Numbered from the stretch's first letter, positions 47,137 through 55,534 are shown. The stretch: DNA of 64,000 nucleotides from Halioglobus sp. (GCA_020443345.1 JAGRIH010000037.1:1-64000); one strand, 5' to 3'. Numbers and translations: made by a program. Notes: generated by a model not told the origin, from the sequence alone.

Positions 47137-47383
47137 GATGCACCTCTTGGCAGGTGGTTATGGTCAGGTTTTCGAGGGTGTTGGCGCGCCCTCGGAAACC
47201 GCTTTAAAAATCCCCTGGGATTTCCATGCACATTATATGCACATTTTGACGCTAATTGTAGTAAATCGAATGTATGCCGTAGTTAATCGAGATTAAGTTA
47301 TAATTGTTTTTATAATCAACGCGTTACGAGACTTTCAGAGAGAATTTCAAGAAATATCAATTGGTTACAAAATAGCCAATTTT
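47137..47383. other. Integrase leader and attachment-arm region
   Basis: No gene. The AT-rich stretch holds two ATGCACAT units at 47226-47233 and 47237-47244, an 11-base spacing identical to the left end. A GAGGGTGTTGGCGCGCCCTC hairpin lies near 47176-47195. These are candidate integrase arm sites and a leader structure. Confidence 0.55.
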
Positions 47384-47442
47384 GGGATTCAAAATCCCCC
47401 GCCGTAAAAAGCGTGCCGGTTCGAGTCCGGCCTCCGGTACCA
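47384..47442 (+). repeat. Attachment-site copy (tRNA-Leu 3' fragment)
   Basis: The 3' 59 bases of tRNA-Leu from the anticodon stem to CCA, with two mismatches in the variable arm. The 5' half of the tRNA is missing, so this is not a functional gene; it marks the far end of the element. Confidence 0.93.
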
Positions 47443-47515
47443 GACTTCAGGCCGGTTCTGTTTGACGCTTATTATGTCAAATCCACGGGGACCGCAAATC
47501 ACTCGTTGTAGGGTA

Positions 47516-48946
47516 TTAGTGCGGCTGGCCATCCGGCTCCGCGCCGGGAATCATCACCTCGGTATCCGGCAGTAGCGCCCTGTAACGCCGTTGCAGCGCT
47601 TTCTTGGCGTTATCGTCGCCGTGCACAATACGAATGTGCGTGGGTTTTACCCGCATGCGTTGCACGAAATTCACCAGGTTGGTTTGGTCTGCATGCGCCG
47701 AGTAACCGCTGATGGTATGTACGCCGGCCCCGATGGTAAAGCGCTGCCCGTCCAGCTCGACCCAGCCACCGTCGGGGCCGTAGCGCTGTATATCGCGGCC
47801 GGCGGTACCCGCTGCCTGGTAGCCAATAAACAATATGTCGGTCCGCTCATCTTCAATCAATGCCTTCAGGTAATTCACTATACGGCCCCCGGCGCACATG
47901 CCGCTCGCGGCAATCACGATACAGGGGTGTCCACGTCGCTTGATGTAGTTCACTGCGCGCAGGTGCTGAGTGTGATCGCCCACGGTGTACAACTGCTCAA
48001 AATGCAATGGGTGGCGCCCGGCCCGCACACGGCGTAAAGCCTCGGCATCCCAGAAAGGCTTGAGCTGTCGATATACCCGGGTAAATTTGGCAGCCAGCGG
48101 CGAATCCACCAGAATCTCCAGATCCTGCCAGCGGTGCTCTCCAACCCTGTCCTCGCCGTATCGTGCTATGAGACCTTCGATTTCATAGAGAATTTCCTGG
48201 GTGCGGCCGATACTGAAGGCCGGTATCAAAAGCGCACCGCTATTGGCCAGCGTCCGCTCTACCACTGCCTTGAGCTGCAAGCTGCGCTCCTTGCGCCCCT
48301 GATGCTTGCGATCGCCGTAGGTGCTCTCAATCACCAGGGTATCCGCCCGGTACGGAGGCCGCAGCGCGGCTAACAACGGTGCATGCGGCGCCCCGAGGTC
48401 GCCCGAAAATACCACCCTGTGCCTGTCGCCACCGGCCTTGACATCACACTCCACGTAGGCAGAGCCCAGAATATGTCCCGCCGGCTGCAAGCGGATTGCA
48501 ATAGCGTGCCCGGCATCTGCGACAGTCCGGTGCCACTGTTTGTAAGGCACTCCCACCACCCGTGCCGCTATGAGTTTAATCAAGCGCGCCACCGTGCGGG
48601 TGTCGCGCGTAATACCGATTTTTACGGCATCTTCCAGCACCAGCGGCAATAACCGGGCGGAGGGTTCCGTGCAGATAATCGGGCCCTTGAACCCCGCTGC
48701 CAACAAATAAGGAATACGCCCTACATGGTCGATATGCACATGACTGACCACCAGGGCCTGAATACCGGAGATATCGAAGTCGATGGTCAGGCTCCCGGCA
48801 CCCGCGCTGCTACCCGAGGTTTCCGCGCCCTGGAACAGACCACAGTCCACCAGCAGGCCGGCTCCACTGCTGAGGCGCAACTCGTGGCAGGAGCCAGTAA
48901 CACCATTGATGGCCCCGTGGTGTAAGATCTGGAAGCATGGGTGCAT
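47516..48946 (-). CDS. Metallo-beta-lactamase/beta-CASP RNA-processing-type hydrolase
   Basis: A 476-residue protein of the YsxL/CPSF73-like group. The metal motif is SHVHIDHVGRIPYL, followed by GHILGSAYVE and FSGDLG. A beta-CASP domain follows (about residues 210-400, PAFSIGRTQEILYE, ASGMCAGGRIVNYL), then a closing HISGYSAHADQ type motif (TISGYSAHADQTNL). Relatives are endo- or exonucleases acting on RNA. It is the first chromosomal gene past the integrated element. The short gap to the att copy suggests transcription ends near it. Confidence 0.92.
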   Translation of the reverse strand: MHPCFQILHHGAINGVTGSCHELRLSSGAGLLVDCGLFQGAETSGSSAGAGSLTIDFDISGIQALVVSHVHIDHVGRIPYLLAAGFKGPIICTEPSARLLPLVLEDAVKIGITRDTRTVARLIKLIAARVVGVPYKQWHRTVADAGHAIAIRLQPAGHILGSAYVECDVKAGGDRHRVVFSGDLGAPHAPLLAALRPPYRADTLVIESTYGDRKHQGRKERSLQLKAVVERTLANSGALLIPAFSIGRTQEILYEIEGLIARYGEDRVGEHRWQDLEILVDSPLAAKFTRVYRQLKPFWDAEALRRVRAGRHPLHFEQLYTVGDHTQHLRAVNYIKRRGHPCIVIAASGMCAGGRIVNYLKALIEDERTDILFIGYQAAGTAGRDIQRYGPDGGWVELDGQRFTIGAGVHTISGYSAHADQTNLVNFVQRMRVKPTHIRIVHGDDNAKKALQRRYRALLPDTEVMIPGAEPDGQPH

Positions 48947-49043
48947 GGAAGTTCCCGGCCGGATCGCCCCGTAAAAAGTCCGGATCAGATGATCACGGGT
49001 TGCGAAGGCTGTATGTCATGCGAGGGCCACCTGGGCTATCCGA

Positions 49044-49517
49044 TTATATGGTCTGAACGGGCACCGGCACGGCGCGCGCCACCGCCGCCTGGGCCGTATC
49101 CCAACCCTCGCACTGTGTGCGGCCGGACTGGCAGCGCAGCACATTCAACCACCCTTTGCAAAACGCATAAAAATGAAAAAAGCGCAGGATATGGCGTTTT
49201 TGCTGTTCCGTGACCGCGCGGTGCGCGCATACCACCTTGTCGTCGTACTGATGGCGCTCGGACAGACCGACAGCGCCGTAGGCGGTAACGGTAACGCAAG
49301 CGCCTTGCGCCAGCCGGGGGCCCAGCACGATAGCGTCGAGGTAGTCGCCCTCACCACCGATATAGCGCGGCACCGAGCCGTAGTTGAAGGGGCACGGAAA
49401 GGGCGAGATAAAATCCACCCGGCCACCGCCGTCGCGCTTGACAAAGCTGCCGCGGGGAATCTCGATCAACACTTCCAGCCGCGGGAGTCTGTCACTCTTT
49501 ACAGCCGGCGCGTGCAT
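49044..49517 (-). CDS. Family I inorganic pyrophosphatase-like protein
   Basis: A 157-residue protein. EVLIEIPRGSFVKRD and the strand FPCPFNYGSVPRY match family I pyrophosphatases. The metal signature, normally D-x-D-P-x-D, appears as EGDYLDAIVLG: the second and third aspartates are kept, the first is Glu and the Pro is Tyr. The usual C-terminal region is shortened and replaced by a Cys-containing segment. It probably hydrolyses PPi, perhaps with altered activity. It is co-oriented with the nearby ligase trio, which includes a PPi-releasing PP-loop enzyme. Confidence 0.75.
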   Translation of the reverse strand: MHAPAVKSDRLPRLEVLIEIPRGSFVKRDGGGRVDFISPFPCPFNYGSVPRYIGGEGDYLDAIVLGPRLAQGACVTVTAYGAVGLSERHQYDDKVVCAHRAVTEQQKRHILRFFHFYAFCKGWLNVLRCQSGRTQCEGWDTAQAAVARAVPVPVQTI

Positions 49518-49563
49518 ACGACGCGGCCCGATAGATGGCCCTGCGGAGCGACTGGCACGTTTC

Positions 49564-49758
49564 TCAGCGCGAGCGCAGCAACAGCTCCAGCTTGAGCAGT
49601 GCGCTGAACACCATCAGGCCGACACCGGCATTGAACAGTGTCATACCCTCGTAGTCCGCCACGTAGTAGGAACCCGCCAGGCGCGCAAGTCCCGCCACGA
49701 TACAGGCCAGGATGCCCAATACGGCAGCAATTTGTGCCGCCACTTCAAACAGTTTCAT
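49564..49758 (-). CDS. Small two-helix membrane protein (64 aa)
   Basis: Starts at ATG 49758 (MKLFEVAAQIAAVLGILACIVAGLARL). Two hydrophobic helices (about residues 5-27 and 41-58) flank a short loop with YYVADYEGMTLF. An in-frame start at 49836 would add 26 residues that look non-coding. Function unknown. It lies between the pyrophosphatase and the PP-loop gene, on the same strand. Confidence 0.6.
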   Translation of the reverse strand: MKLFEVAAQIAAVLGILACIVAGLARLAGSYYVADYEGMTLFNAGVGLMVFSALLKLELLLRSR

Positions 49759-49855
49759 TGCAGTATTACTCCGCTTTGCAACCCTGTGGACAACATAGCA
49801 CAATGCCTGTCCCAGCATAAGCCGCGCGGTGAGCACACCGGCCTGTCAGTTCAGA

Positions 49856-51151
49856 CTACCTGCGAGCGGCGGTGGATTGCCGCCCCTGGTTATCTTCCAC
49901 AATACGCGCTCCACGCGCGGCCCATCTGCGCTTGATCACACCCCGCAACAGTTTTTCATCGAGATGCTTTAGCAAACCTTTCGGATTGCGCGCATGGGAA
50001 ACGACGTATCTGCGCCGGGCGGCTCTCACGGCATCCGCCAAATCGTGCCGATCTTTTTCTCGCAGACCCGCTTCGAGCGTATCCATGAACGCCTCGGTAT
50101 CATGCTGTATCACAAGACCCTCCCGAACTTCCTGCGGACTCGGTTCACCGCCGGGCAGCGTTACTGCCTCGGCCAGCTTTCCCGCGCAGACCAATTCGAG
50201 CTTTGTCCTGATACACTTCGGGCATTTGCCACAGTTGAGCCGTGAATCATCTCCAAAAAAACACACCCGCAGCGATTGCAAAGCTGCGGGCCACTGGGCA
50301 ACCATCCTGACACGCTCCACACGCGACAGGCGTTCACCATCGTGGTTAACCCTCAGTCCGTAACTGCTCAAACGGGGTTCGAGCATTGGGTGGCAGGAAA
50401 AAGGGTGCAATTTGCGAATTTCGTAACTCGATGCAACCAGTACGTCCGTTAATTTGCCCGCTAGTCCGTGGGCAACCGCAGACATGGCTGACCCCATGTA
50501 TTCATCCAGCCAGCAATCAGTATCCCTGTCCAGATCCCGTATATTGGTGAATACAGGGATCAGGTTCAGCTGCTCGGAGTCCAGCACTGGCCGCATGGAT
50601 GCAATCACGGAATGGAAAAAGTTCTCTTCGGTACCCCGGTTGGGGCGGGTTCCCATGTCAAACCCATGGACGAACAGCGCATCTTTCACGCTGCCCTGAC
50701 TATCGAGCGGCAGATTCGCCCTGTTGCGTCGCAGGCTGTAGAGCGAATCCACCCCACCGGAAAAGAAGCAGGCTGTTCGCGCCGCGCCGGGGCGCCGAGC
50801 AGCAAAGGTGTCAGCCTCGAGTCGGGGAATACGCTTGTCGCGGGGATGTCTGTCGTATTTATACCAGTACCAGTCGGTCAAATACGCCATGAATGTTGCG
50901 AGGTTATCCAGCAACCACGGACAGACGGCACCTCCCTCGACGCGTATACGCTGTTCACCGCGCCGCAGCGCCGGCACCACGGCGGCAATGAGAAAAGGCA
51001 TCGCCAGTGCAGCATCATCGAAATAACTGTCGTGGGCACCGTATCGAAGAAAGATCCTCTGCGGTTCCCGATCGACATCCTCCCAGTGATATGTCGCCGA
51101 CAAACTGACCAAATCATCCTGTCGCTCACGAGAAATATCCGAAACCAGCAT
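49856..51151 (-). CDS. PP-loop ATP-pyrophosphatase with QueC-like cysteine cluster
   Basis: A 431-residue protein. The PP-loop FFSGGVDSLYSL is at about residues 129-140. A QueC-like metal site lies in CFFGDDSRLNCGKCPKCIRTK with Cys297, 307, 310 and 313, spaced as in 7-cyano-7-deazaguanine synthase. The N-terminal 110 residues and C-terminal 110 residues are not QueC-like. PP-loop enzymes activate a carboxyl or carbonyl by adenylylation, releasing PPi, then amidate, thiolate or ligate it. It begins immediately after the stop of the MurF-like gene with GGAGGTGATC inside that gene's end, so they are coupled. I do not recognise a named family. Confidence 0.75.
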   Translation of the reverse strand: MLVSDISRERQDDLVSLSATYHWEDVDREPQRIFLRYGAHDSYFDDAALAMPFLIAAVVPALRRGEQRIRVEGGAVCPWLLDNLATFMAYLTDWYWYKYDRHPRDKRIPRLEADTFAARRPGAARTACFFSGGVDSLYSLRRNRANLPLDSQGSVKDALFVHGFDMGTRPNRGTEENFFHSVIASMRPVLDSEQLNLIPVFTNIRDLDRDTDCWLDEYMGSAMSAVAHGLAGKLTDVLVASSYEIRKLHPFSCHPMLEPRLSSYGLRVNHDGERLSRVERVRMVAQWPAALQSLRVCFFGDDSRLNCGKCPKCIRTKLELVCAGKLAEAVTLPGGEPSPQEVREGLVIQHDTEAFMDTLEAGLREKDRHDLADAVRAARRRYVVSHARNPKGLLKHLDEKLLRGVIKRRWAARGARIVEDNQGRQSTAARR

Positions 51152-52462
51152 CTAAACGATCACCTCCGGTGGCGCCATCAAGCCATCATACTTGGGCTCC
51201 CAGCCAAAACCCAGCTCGCCGCAGCGGTCGCAGAGGTACTGCCGCGGACAGGTCTGGAGATTACAGGCCACGGTTCCCAGTTGAGCCAGATAGATACGCG
51301 AGAGATGATGACTGGTCCTGCCCTTCAGCAACACGAGGTCCCCGGCTTGCTGGATGCGTTGTAAAATCTCCGACGCCTCTTTGGTATCGTAGGCTTCAAA
51401 CGCGCATTCTTCGGAAAGTCCCGCCTCGATAGCGGCTTGCCGGCCATGCTCGGCACGCTCTCCAACGCAGATCATCAGATCCACACACGGCGCCGTCTGC
51501 CGCGCAATGCGCCTGACCTTCTGCCGCGGTTTGCTGCTGTTGTGTGAGTCTGAGTAGTCACTGATCACGGCTATCTTGCGTCGCGCGGCTGCATCGTTGA
51601 GCACCTTGAGCGCCTCGATAAAGGTGTCGTAGGAGCCGTTCCATTCATCCCGCAGAAAAGTCACCCCATTGGCCAGCGTAAGCGGCTGCATCCGCGCCCA
51701 GAATGGTTCAAACTGCTCGATGGCCGGTACGATATCCTCCATGCTCAGGCCACACTGGCGTGCCGTGGTGACGGCCGCCAGAATGGTTGAAATCCAGTGG
51801 GTACCCACCAGACGGCTGCGTACTGCCGTTGTTCGCCCGCCTTCAGCCAGCGTCAGCTGCAGCCTCTGCGGCCATCTCGAGTGAGCGTCCCGCACCTCTA
51901 TATCGTGGCCCGAGCGCCCAAAACGTACCACCCGAAAGTCGCCGCTGTGCGCCATGGCATCGACGCGGGCGTCATCGCCATTGAGTATGGCGACTCCGGT
52001 TGAACCAAGCTGCTTGAGCATCTCGGATTTTTCCGCCGCCACGGCCTCGAGGGTTTTGAATTCCATGATATGGCATTCTTTTACCGCCAGCATGAGCACG
52101 ATATCGGGCCGTATGAGCGCGCCCATCTGGGCCATTTGACCGCGGGATTCTATGCCCGCTTCGATAATGGCAAACCGGTGCCAGGGGCGAACGCTCAGCA
52201 GCGTACCGGGAACACCCCCGTGGCGCATACCACCCCATGTACCGCTGGTTCGCGCAATGCTGAAATGGCGTTCCAGGATGGCGCCCAGCAGCTCCTTGGT
52301 GGTGGTTTTTCCAGCACTGCCGCAAACCGCAATAAACGTTGTACGAAACAACAGCGGCCGCCACAGGCGCGCTGCCGGAACCCGTAACCGCGCTTTGACG
52401 CCGTGCCACCAGGCAATGACTCGCCAGCGCCAGCGAAACAGGGGTTTGATGTGCTGCAGCAT
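51152..52462 (-). CDS. MurF-like Mur-ligase-fold protein with C-terminal cysteine knuckle
   Basis: From ATG 52462 it has 436 residues (start 52540 would add 26). An N-terminal basic and aromatic segment (FRWRWRVIAWWHGVKARL) may touch the membrane. The Mur-ligase P-loop is CGSAGKTTTKELL (about 47-59). EAGIESRGQMAQMG and AVKECHIMEFKTLEAVAAEKSEM match MurF, as do LNGDD and LLKGRTSH. The usual N-terminal UDP-binding domain of MurF is missing. The end carries Cys400, 405, 411 and 414 in CNLQTCPRQYLCDRC, unknown in Mur ligases to me. Expected chemistry: ATP-dependent amide formation via acyl phosphate. Middle gene of the trio. Confidence 0.78.
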   Translation of the reverse strand: MLQHIKPLFRWRWRVIAWWHGVKARLRVPAARLWRPLLFRTTFIAVCGSAGKTTTKELLGAILERHFSIARTSGTWGGMRHGGVPGTLLSVRPWHRFAIIEAGIESRGQMAQMGALIRPDIVLMLAVKECHIMEFKTLEAVAAEKSEMLKQLGSTGVAILNGDDARVDAMAHSGDFRVVRFGRSGHDIEVRDAHSRWPQRLQLTLAEGGRTTAVRSRLVGTHWISTILAAVTTARQCGLSMEDIVPAIEQFEPFWARMQPLTLANGVTFLRDEWNGSYDTFIEALKVLNDAAARRKIAVISDYSDSHNSSKPRQKVRRIARQTAPCVDLMICVGERAEHGRQAAIEAGLSEECAFEAYDTKEASEILQRIQQAGDLVLLKGRTSHHLSRIYLAQLGTVACNLQTCPRQYLCDRCGELGFGWEPKYDGLMAPPEVIV

Positions 52463-52566
52463 GGTCAAAGGAACTTCCTCACAGAATTGGCGCAGAGCAT
52501 CCGGGTGACCAGTTTGCACCCGGCATACATGCCTGTGCAAACCAGCAGTGGGTGGGAATCAGGCAT

Positions 52567-53727
52567 TCAACTGCTGCGCTGCTGTTGCAGTGACTTCAGC
52601 GTCGCATCGTACACGCCCCTGCCGGCGGCGAGCTGGTGCAGGTCCATGCTCCCCTCCACGTTGACCTCCAGGGCCACCGGTCCGCGCGGCGTCAAGGCAA
52701 TGTCCCAGTGCTGCATGCGCAGGCCGGGAAACAGTTTCGCGGCCGCTGTACAATACGCGGTCACGTCATGCCACAGCGGCACCTCCAGGTCGGTCAGTGC
52801 CACTGCGGTATCGGGGTGCTCTGGAACTGCCTCGATTGCGCCGTTGCGCATGCCCACCGCGGCACCTATCCGCCCGCTGCGGATATCGACATTGGCAATC
52901 AGGTTGCCCAGTGCACCGTGCATAAAGTTGTCCGACATGTTGCGCCCGGTGGGCAGCTTCCACACGGCGCGGAAGATGCGGGGCTCGCCGGCGACAAGCA
53001 AAACGATCACGCGCAGGCTGCTCAGGCGCTCGCCCAGCACCGCGACCACTTCGGGATGAGGCTGCAGCAACTCCTGCACGATATAGCCGTGGGCCCAGGC
53101 CTGGGTGAAATCCTCCGCCACCTGTTCGGGCGATTTACTGCTGCCGTCCCCGAGTACGATGCGCTGCGCCGATGCATCCCAGGACAGGGCCGAAAAACCA
53201 CCCCTGCCGTAGGTGCCGTGCACCGGTTTCATGAACACCGGGTACAGCTCGGGGTCCTGGAGAAACGCGGCGCTCTGCGCCCGATCGCTGAGTGACAAGA
53301 CACCTTCCAGCCCCGGCGATCGCTCGCCGTAAACGGCGCGAATTGCGGGTGTGGCGAGACCGGCAGCGCGCATGGCCCGGGCAAACTCGAGCTTGTCATT
53401 GGCGTATTTGCGCGACGCCTCATCGTTGAGGCAACGGTCGAGTTCACGCGACAGACGCCAGCCGACAAATTCGCGCTTGGCATCGAATGGGTACTGCGCA
53501 TCGTCCCACAGGCGATACAGGAAGTAGTCATCCGCGCCCAGTTTCGTGGGGCCCAGACGCAAACGGACGATATCGCTCACCTGGGCGAGCACACCTTTAC
53601 TGTGCGAGCGCGCAACCGCACGGGCGCCGGCTAAAACCGTTGAGTCAAGCACCGTGAACCGCCACTGCCGTATTTTGTTTGTGTCACGTAGACCTTTACC
53701 TCCGGGTCGCGTGTATACGATACTCAC
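52567..53727 (-). CDS. ATP-grasp ligase (sugar-transfer-associated ATP-grasp type)
   Basis: A 386-residue protein. The ATP-grasp core has YPVFMKPVHGTYGRGGFSAL, IVQELLQPHPEV, SLRVIVLL and MQHWDIALTPRGPVALEVNVEGSMDLHQ, the last matching the metal-binding DxxxxxxG.....E.N end of the PF14397 group. It would join a carboxylate to an amine via an acyl phosphate. The start (GTG 53727) is not secure; a GTG at 53652 is possible. It lies divergently from the glutamate-synthase-like gene and opens the ligase trio. Confidence 0.8.
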   Translation of the reverse strand: MSIVYTRPGGKGLRDTNKIRQWRFTVLDSTVLAGARAVARSHSKGVLAQVSDIVRLRLGPTKLGADDYFLYRLWDDAQYPFDAKREFVGWRLSRELDRCLNDEASRKYANDKLEFARAMRAAGLATPAIRAVYGERSPGLEGVLSLSDRAQSAAFLQDPELYPVFMKPVHGTYGRGGFSALSWDASAQRIVLGDGSSKSPEQVAEDFTQAWAHGYIVQELLQPHPEVVAVLGERLSSLRVIVLLVAGEPRIFRAVWKLPTGRNMSDNFMHGALGNLIANVDIRSGRIGAAVGMRNGAIEAVPEHPDTAVALTDLEVPLWHDVTAYCTAAAKLFPGLRMQHWDIALTPRGPVALEVNVEGSMDLHQLAAGRGVYDATLKSLQQQRSS

Positions 53728-53756
53728 ACGCCCCGCCTGTCTGGAAAAATGACCTC

Positions 53757-55286
53757 ATGGAAGGAAATATAAGCGCCCTGCAACATTTCGCGCTGCTGTT
53801 TGTGGAGATCAGTGCGCTGGTCGTCGCCCTGGCCATACTGGTTCTGATCGGCACAGTAGTGTACATGTACGTCGTCGATATTACCCAAACACAGCAGACG
53901 ATACGACGAAATTACCCGGTTATCGGTAGATTCCGGTACTTTTTCGAGCATCTGGGCGGGTTCTTCCGGCAGTACTTCTTCGCTCTGGACCGGGAGGAAC
54001 TGCCCTTTAACCGGGCGCAGCGCTCCTGGGTCTATCGTGCGGCCAAGAACCTGGACTCCACCGTGGCCTTCGGCTCCACCCACCCATTGAACCGCCCCGG
54101 AGATTTTATCTTCCTCAATGGACTGTTTCCACCGCTGGAGGAGGACATCCAGCCGCGCAGTGCCATCCGGTTTGGCGAGGGTTTTGCCCGAGTACCCTAC
54201 AGCACCGACGCCTTCTTCAATATCTCGGCGATGAGTTTCGGCGCACTTTCCACACCCGCGGTGCGCGCTCTGTCCCGGGGCGCGAAACAGGCCGGCATCT
54301 GGCTCAATACCGGGGAGGGGGGCCTGTCCCCCTACCATCTGGAAGGCGGCTGCGACATAGTATTCCAGATTGGCACGGCCAAATACGGGGTGCGTGATAC
54401 GCAGGGGCGGCTGAGTGACGAGCGCCTGCGGAGCGTCGCCGCACACGAACAGGTGAAAATGTTCGAGATCAAGCTGTCCCAGGGCGCCAAGCCCGGCAAG
54501 GGCGGCATACTGCCGGGGGTCAAGGTCACCCAGATCATCGCCAGCACCCGCGGCATACCCGTCGGTGTGGACTCCCTGAGCCCCAACCGTCATGTCGATA
54601 TCGCCTCGGTCGACGATCTGCTGACTATGATCCATCGGGTACGCGAGGTCACCGGCAAGCCCACCGGTATCAAGGCGGCCATCGGCCAGTCGCAGTGGCT
54701 GGACGAGATGTGCCTGCATATACGCGAACGCGGTTTGCAGTACGCGCCGGACTTTATCACCGTCGACAGCGCCGATGGCGGCAGCGGGGCCGCGCCGCAG
54801 AGCCTGATCGACTACATGGGCCTGCCCCTGCAACGCAGCCTGCCGCTGGTGGTGGACAAACTGGTGGAATACGGCCTGCGCGAGCGCGTTCGGGTCGTCT
54901 GCTCCGGCAAGATGATCAATCCCGCGGGCGTCGCCGCCGCACTGTGCGCGGGGGCGGACTGCGTCAATTCGGCCCGGGGATTCATGTTCGCCCTGGGCTG
55001 CATCCAGTCCCTGCAATGCAACAAAAACACTTGCCCCACCGGAATCACCAGCCATGACGCCGACCTGCAGCGGGGTCTGGACCCCACAGACAAAGCCACC
55101 CGGGTCGCCAGTTACGCGCGCAACCTGATGCACGAAGTCGAGACCATCGCACACTCGTGTGGCGTGGCCGAACCGCGCCTGCTCGATCGCAGCCACGCAC
55201 ACGTCATCAGTGACAGTGGTCTGCCGCAGCCGCTGACCAGTCTCTACCCCGCGGTCCAGCCCCTGTCCGCCTACCAGCGCGATTGA
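53757..55286 (+). CDS. FMN-binding glutamate-synthase-like protein (GltB2 domain)
   Basis: A 509-residue protein. An N-terminal membrane helix (about residues 9-36, LLFVEISALVVALAILVLIGTVVYMYV) precedes a GltB-type TIM barrel. NISAMSFGALSTPAVRALSRGAK, NTGEGGLSPYH, PGKGGILPG and DSADGGSGAAPQ are the flavin-site segments. CNKNTCPTGI provides the cysteines of a 3Fe-4S-like site. The amidotransferase domain is absent, so it would not use glutamine directly. Many relatives are annotated as glutamate synthases without proof. Divergent from the ATP-grasp gene, whose start lies 29 bases away. Confidence 0.9.
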   Translation: MEGNISALQHFALLFVEISALVVALAILVLIGTVVYMYVVDITQTQQTIRRNYPVIGRFRYFFEHLGGFFRQYFFALDREELPFNRAQRSWVYRAAKNLDSTVAFGSTHPLNRPGDFIFLNGLFPPLEEDIQPRSAIRFGEGFARVPYSTDAFFNISAMSFGALSTPAVRALSRGAKQAGIWLNTGEGGLSPYHLEGGCDIVFQIGTAKYGVRDTQGRLSDERLRSVAAHEQVKMFEIKLSQGAKPGKGGILPGVKVTQIIASTRGIPVGVDSLSPNRHVDIASVDDLLTMIHRVREVTGKPTGIKAAIGQSQWLDEMCLHIRERGLQYAPDFITVDSADGGSGAAPQSLIDYMGLPLQRSLPLVVDKLVEYGLRERVRVVCSGKMINPAGVAAALCAGADCVNSARGFMFALGCIQSLQCNKNTCPTGITSHDADLQRGLDPTDKATRVASYARNLMHEVETIAHSCGVAEPRLLDRSHAHVISDSGLPQPLTSLYPAVQPLSAYQRD

Positions 55287-55471
55287 AGCGCTGACGAGGC
55301 GGCCTGTTGAGATTGCGCTGGCCGCGGCCGCCGTGTTAGGTTGACGGCATAATTTATCTGGGGCCAGGCCCGCCGCATGCGAAGACCGTGCGGCACTCCC
55401 AAGTAAGTCAGGCGTTTACTCTCACACGGCGTTTCCCCGTGAAACTGATCCCGGGAATTGGGGCAATACAG

Positions 55472-55534
55472 ATGGCTACCCATAGCAGCGGCACTGCGCA
55501 CCGCTACCGCGCTACCGCGGGGGGCGGGGCGTGA
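55472..55534 (+). CDS. Possible leader peptide of the GGDEF-EAL gene (20 aa)
   Basis: ATG 55472 opens a 20-codon frame (MATHSSGTAHRYRATAGGGA) whose TGA overlaps the GTG start of the downstream gene as GTGA. The overlap suggests translational coupling, but the frame may be chance. Confidence 0.25.
   Translation: MATHSSGTAHRYRATAGGGA

Larger units (their letters stand above)
38607..47442. mobile_element. Integrative element in tRNA-Leu: capsid-encoding phage-satellite-like island
   Basis: An 8.8-kb element bounded by the 59-bp att repeat. From the integrase end inward on the minus strand it carries int, a 140-residue protein, a HTH protein, a 63-residue protein, a D5/SF3 helicase, a structured origin-like region, five small genes with overlapping ends, an HK97-type capsid protein, two small proteins and a P27-type small terminase. 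Two weak plus-strand genes lie at the tRNA end. Large terminase, portal, protease, tail and lysis genes are all absent. The layout (integrase, regulator, replicase, packaging module) is that of phage satellites, and the own-capsid feature recalls capsid-forming PICIs. A decayed prophage is the alternative, but the intact overlaps argue against heavy decay. Confidence 0.75.

Noticed and set aside
47384-47442. Second tRNA-Leu gene
   Set aside because: Only the 3' part from the anticodon stem is present; acceptor 5' strand and D arm are missing, so it is an att copy.
55287-55530. c-di-GMP riboswitch upstream of the GGDEF-EAL gene
   Set aside because: None of the conserved GEMM segments could be found in the 244-base spacer.
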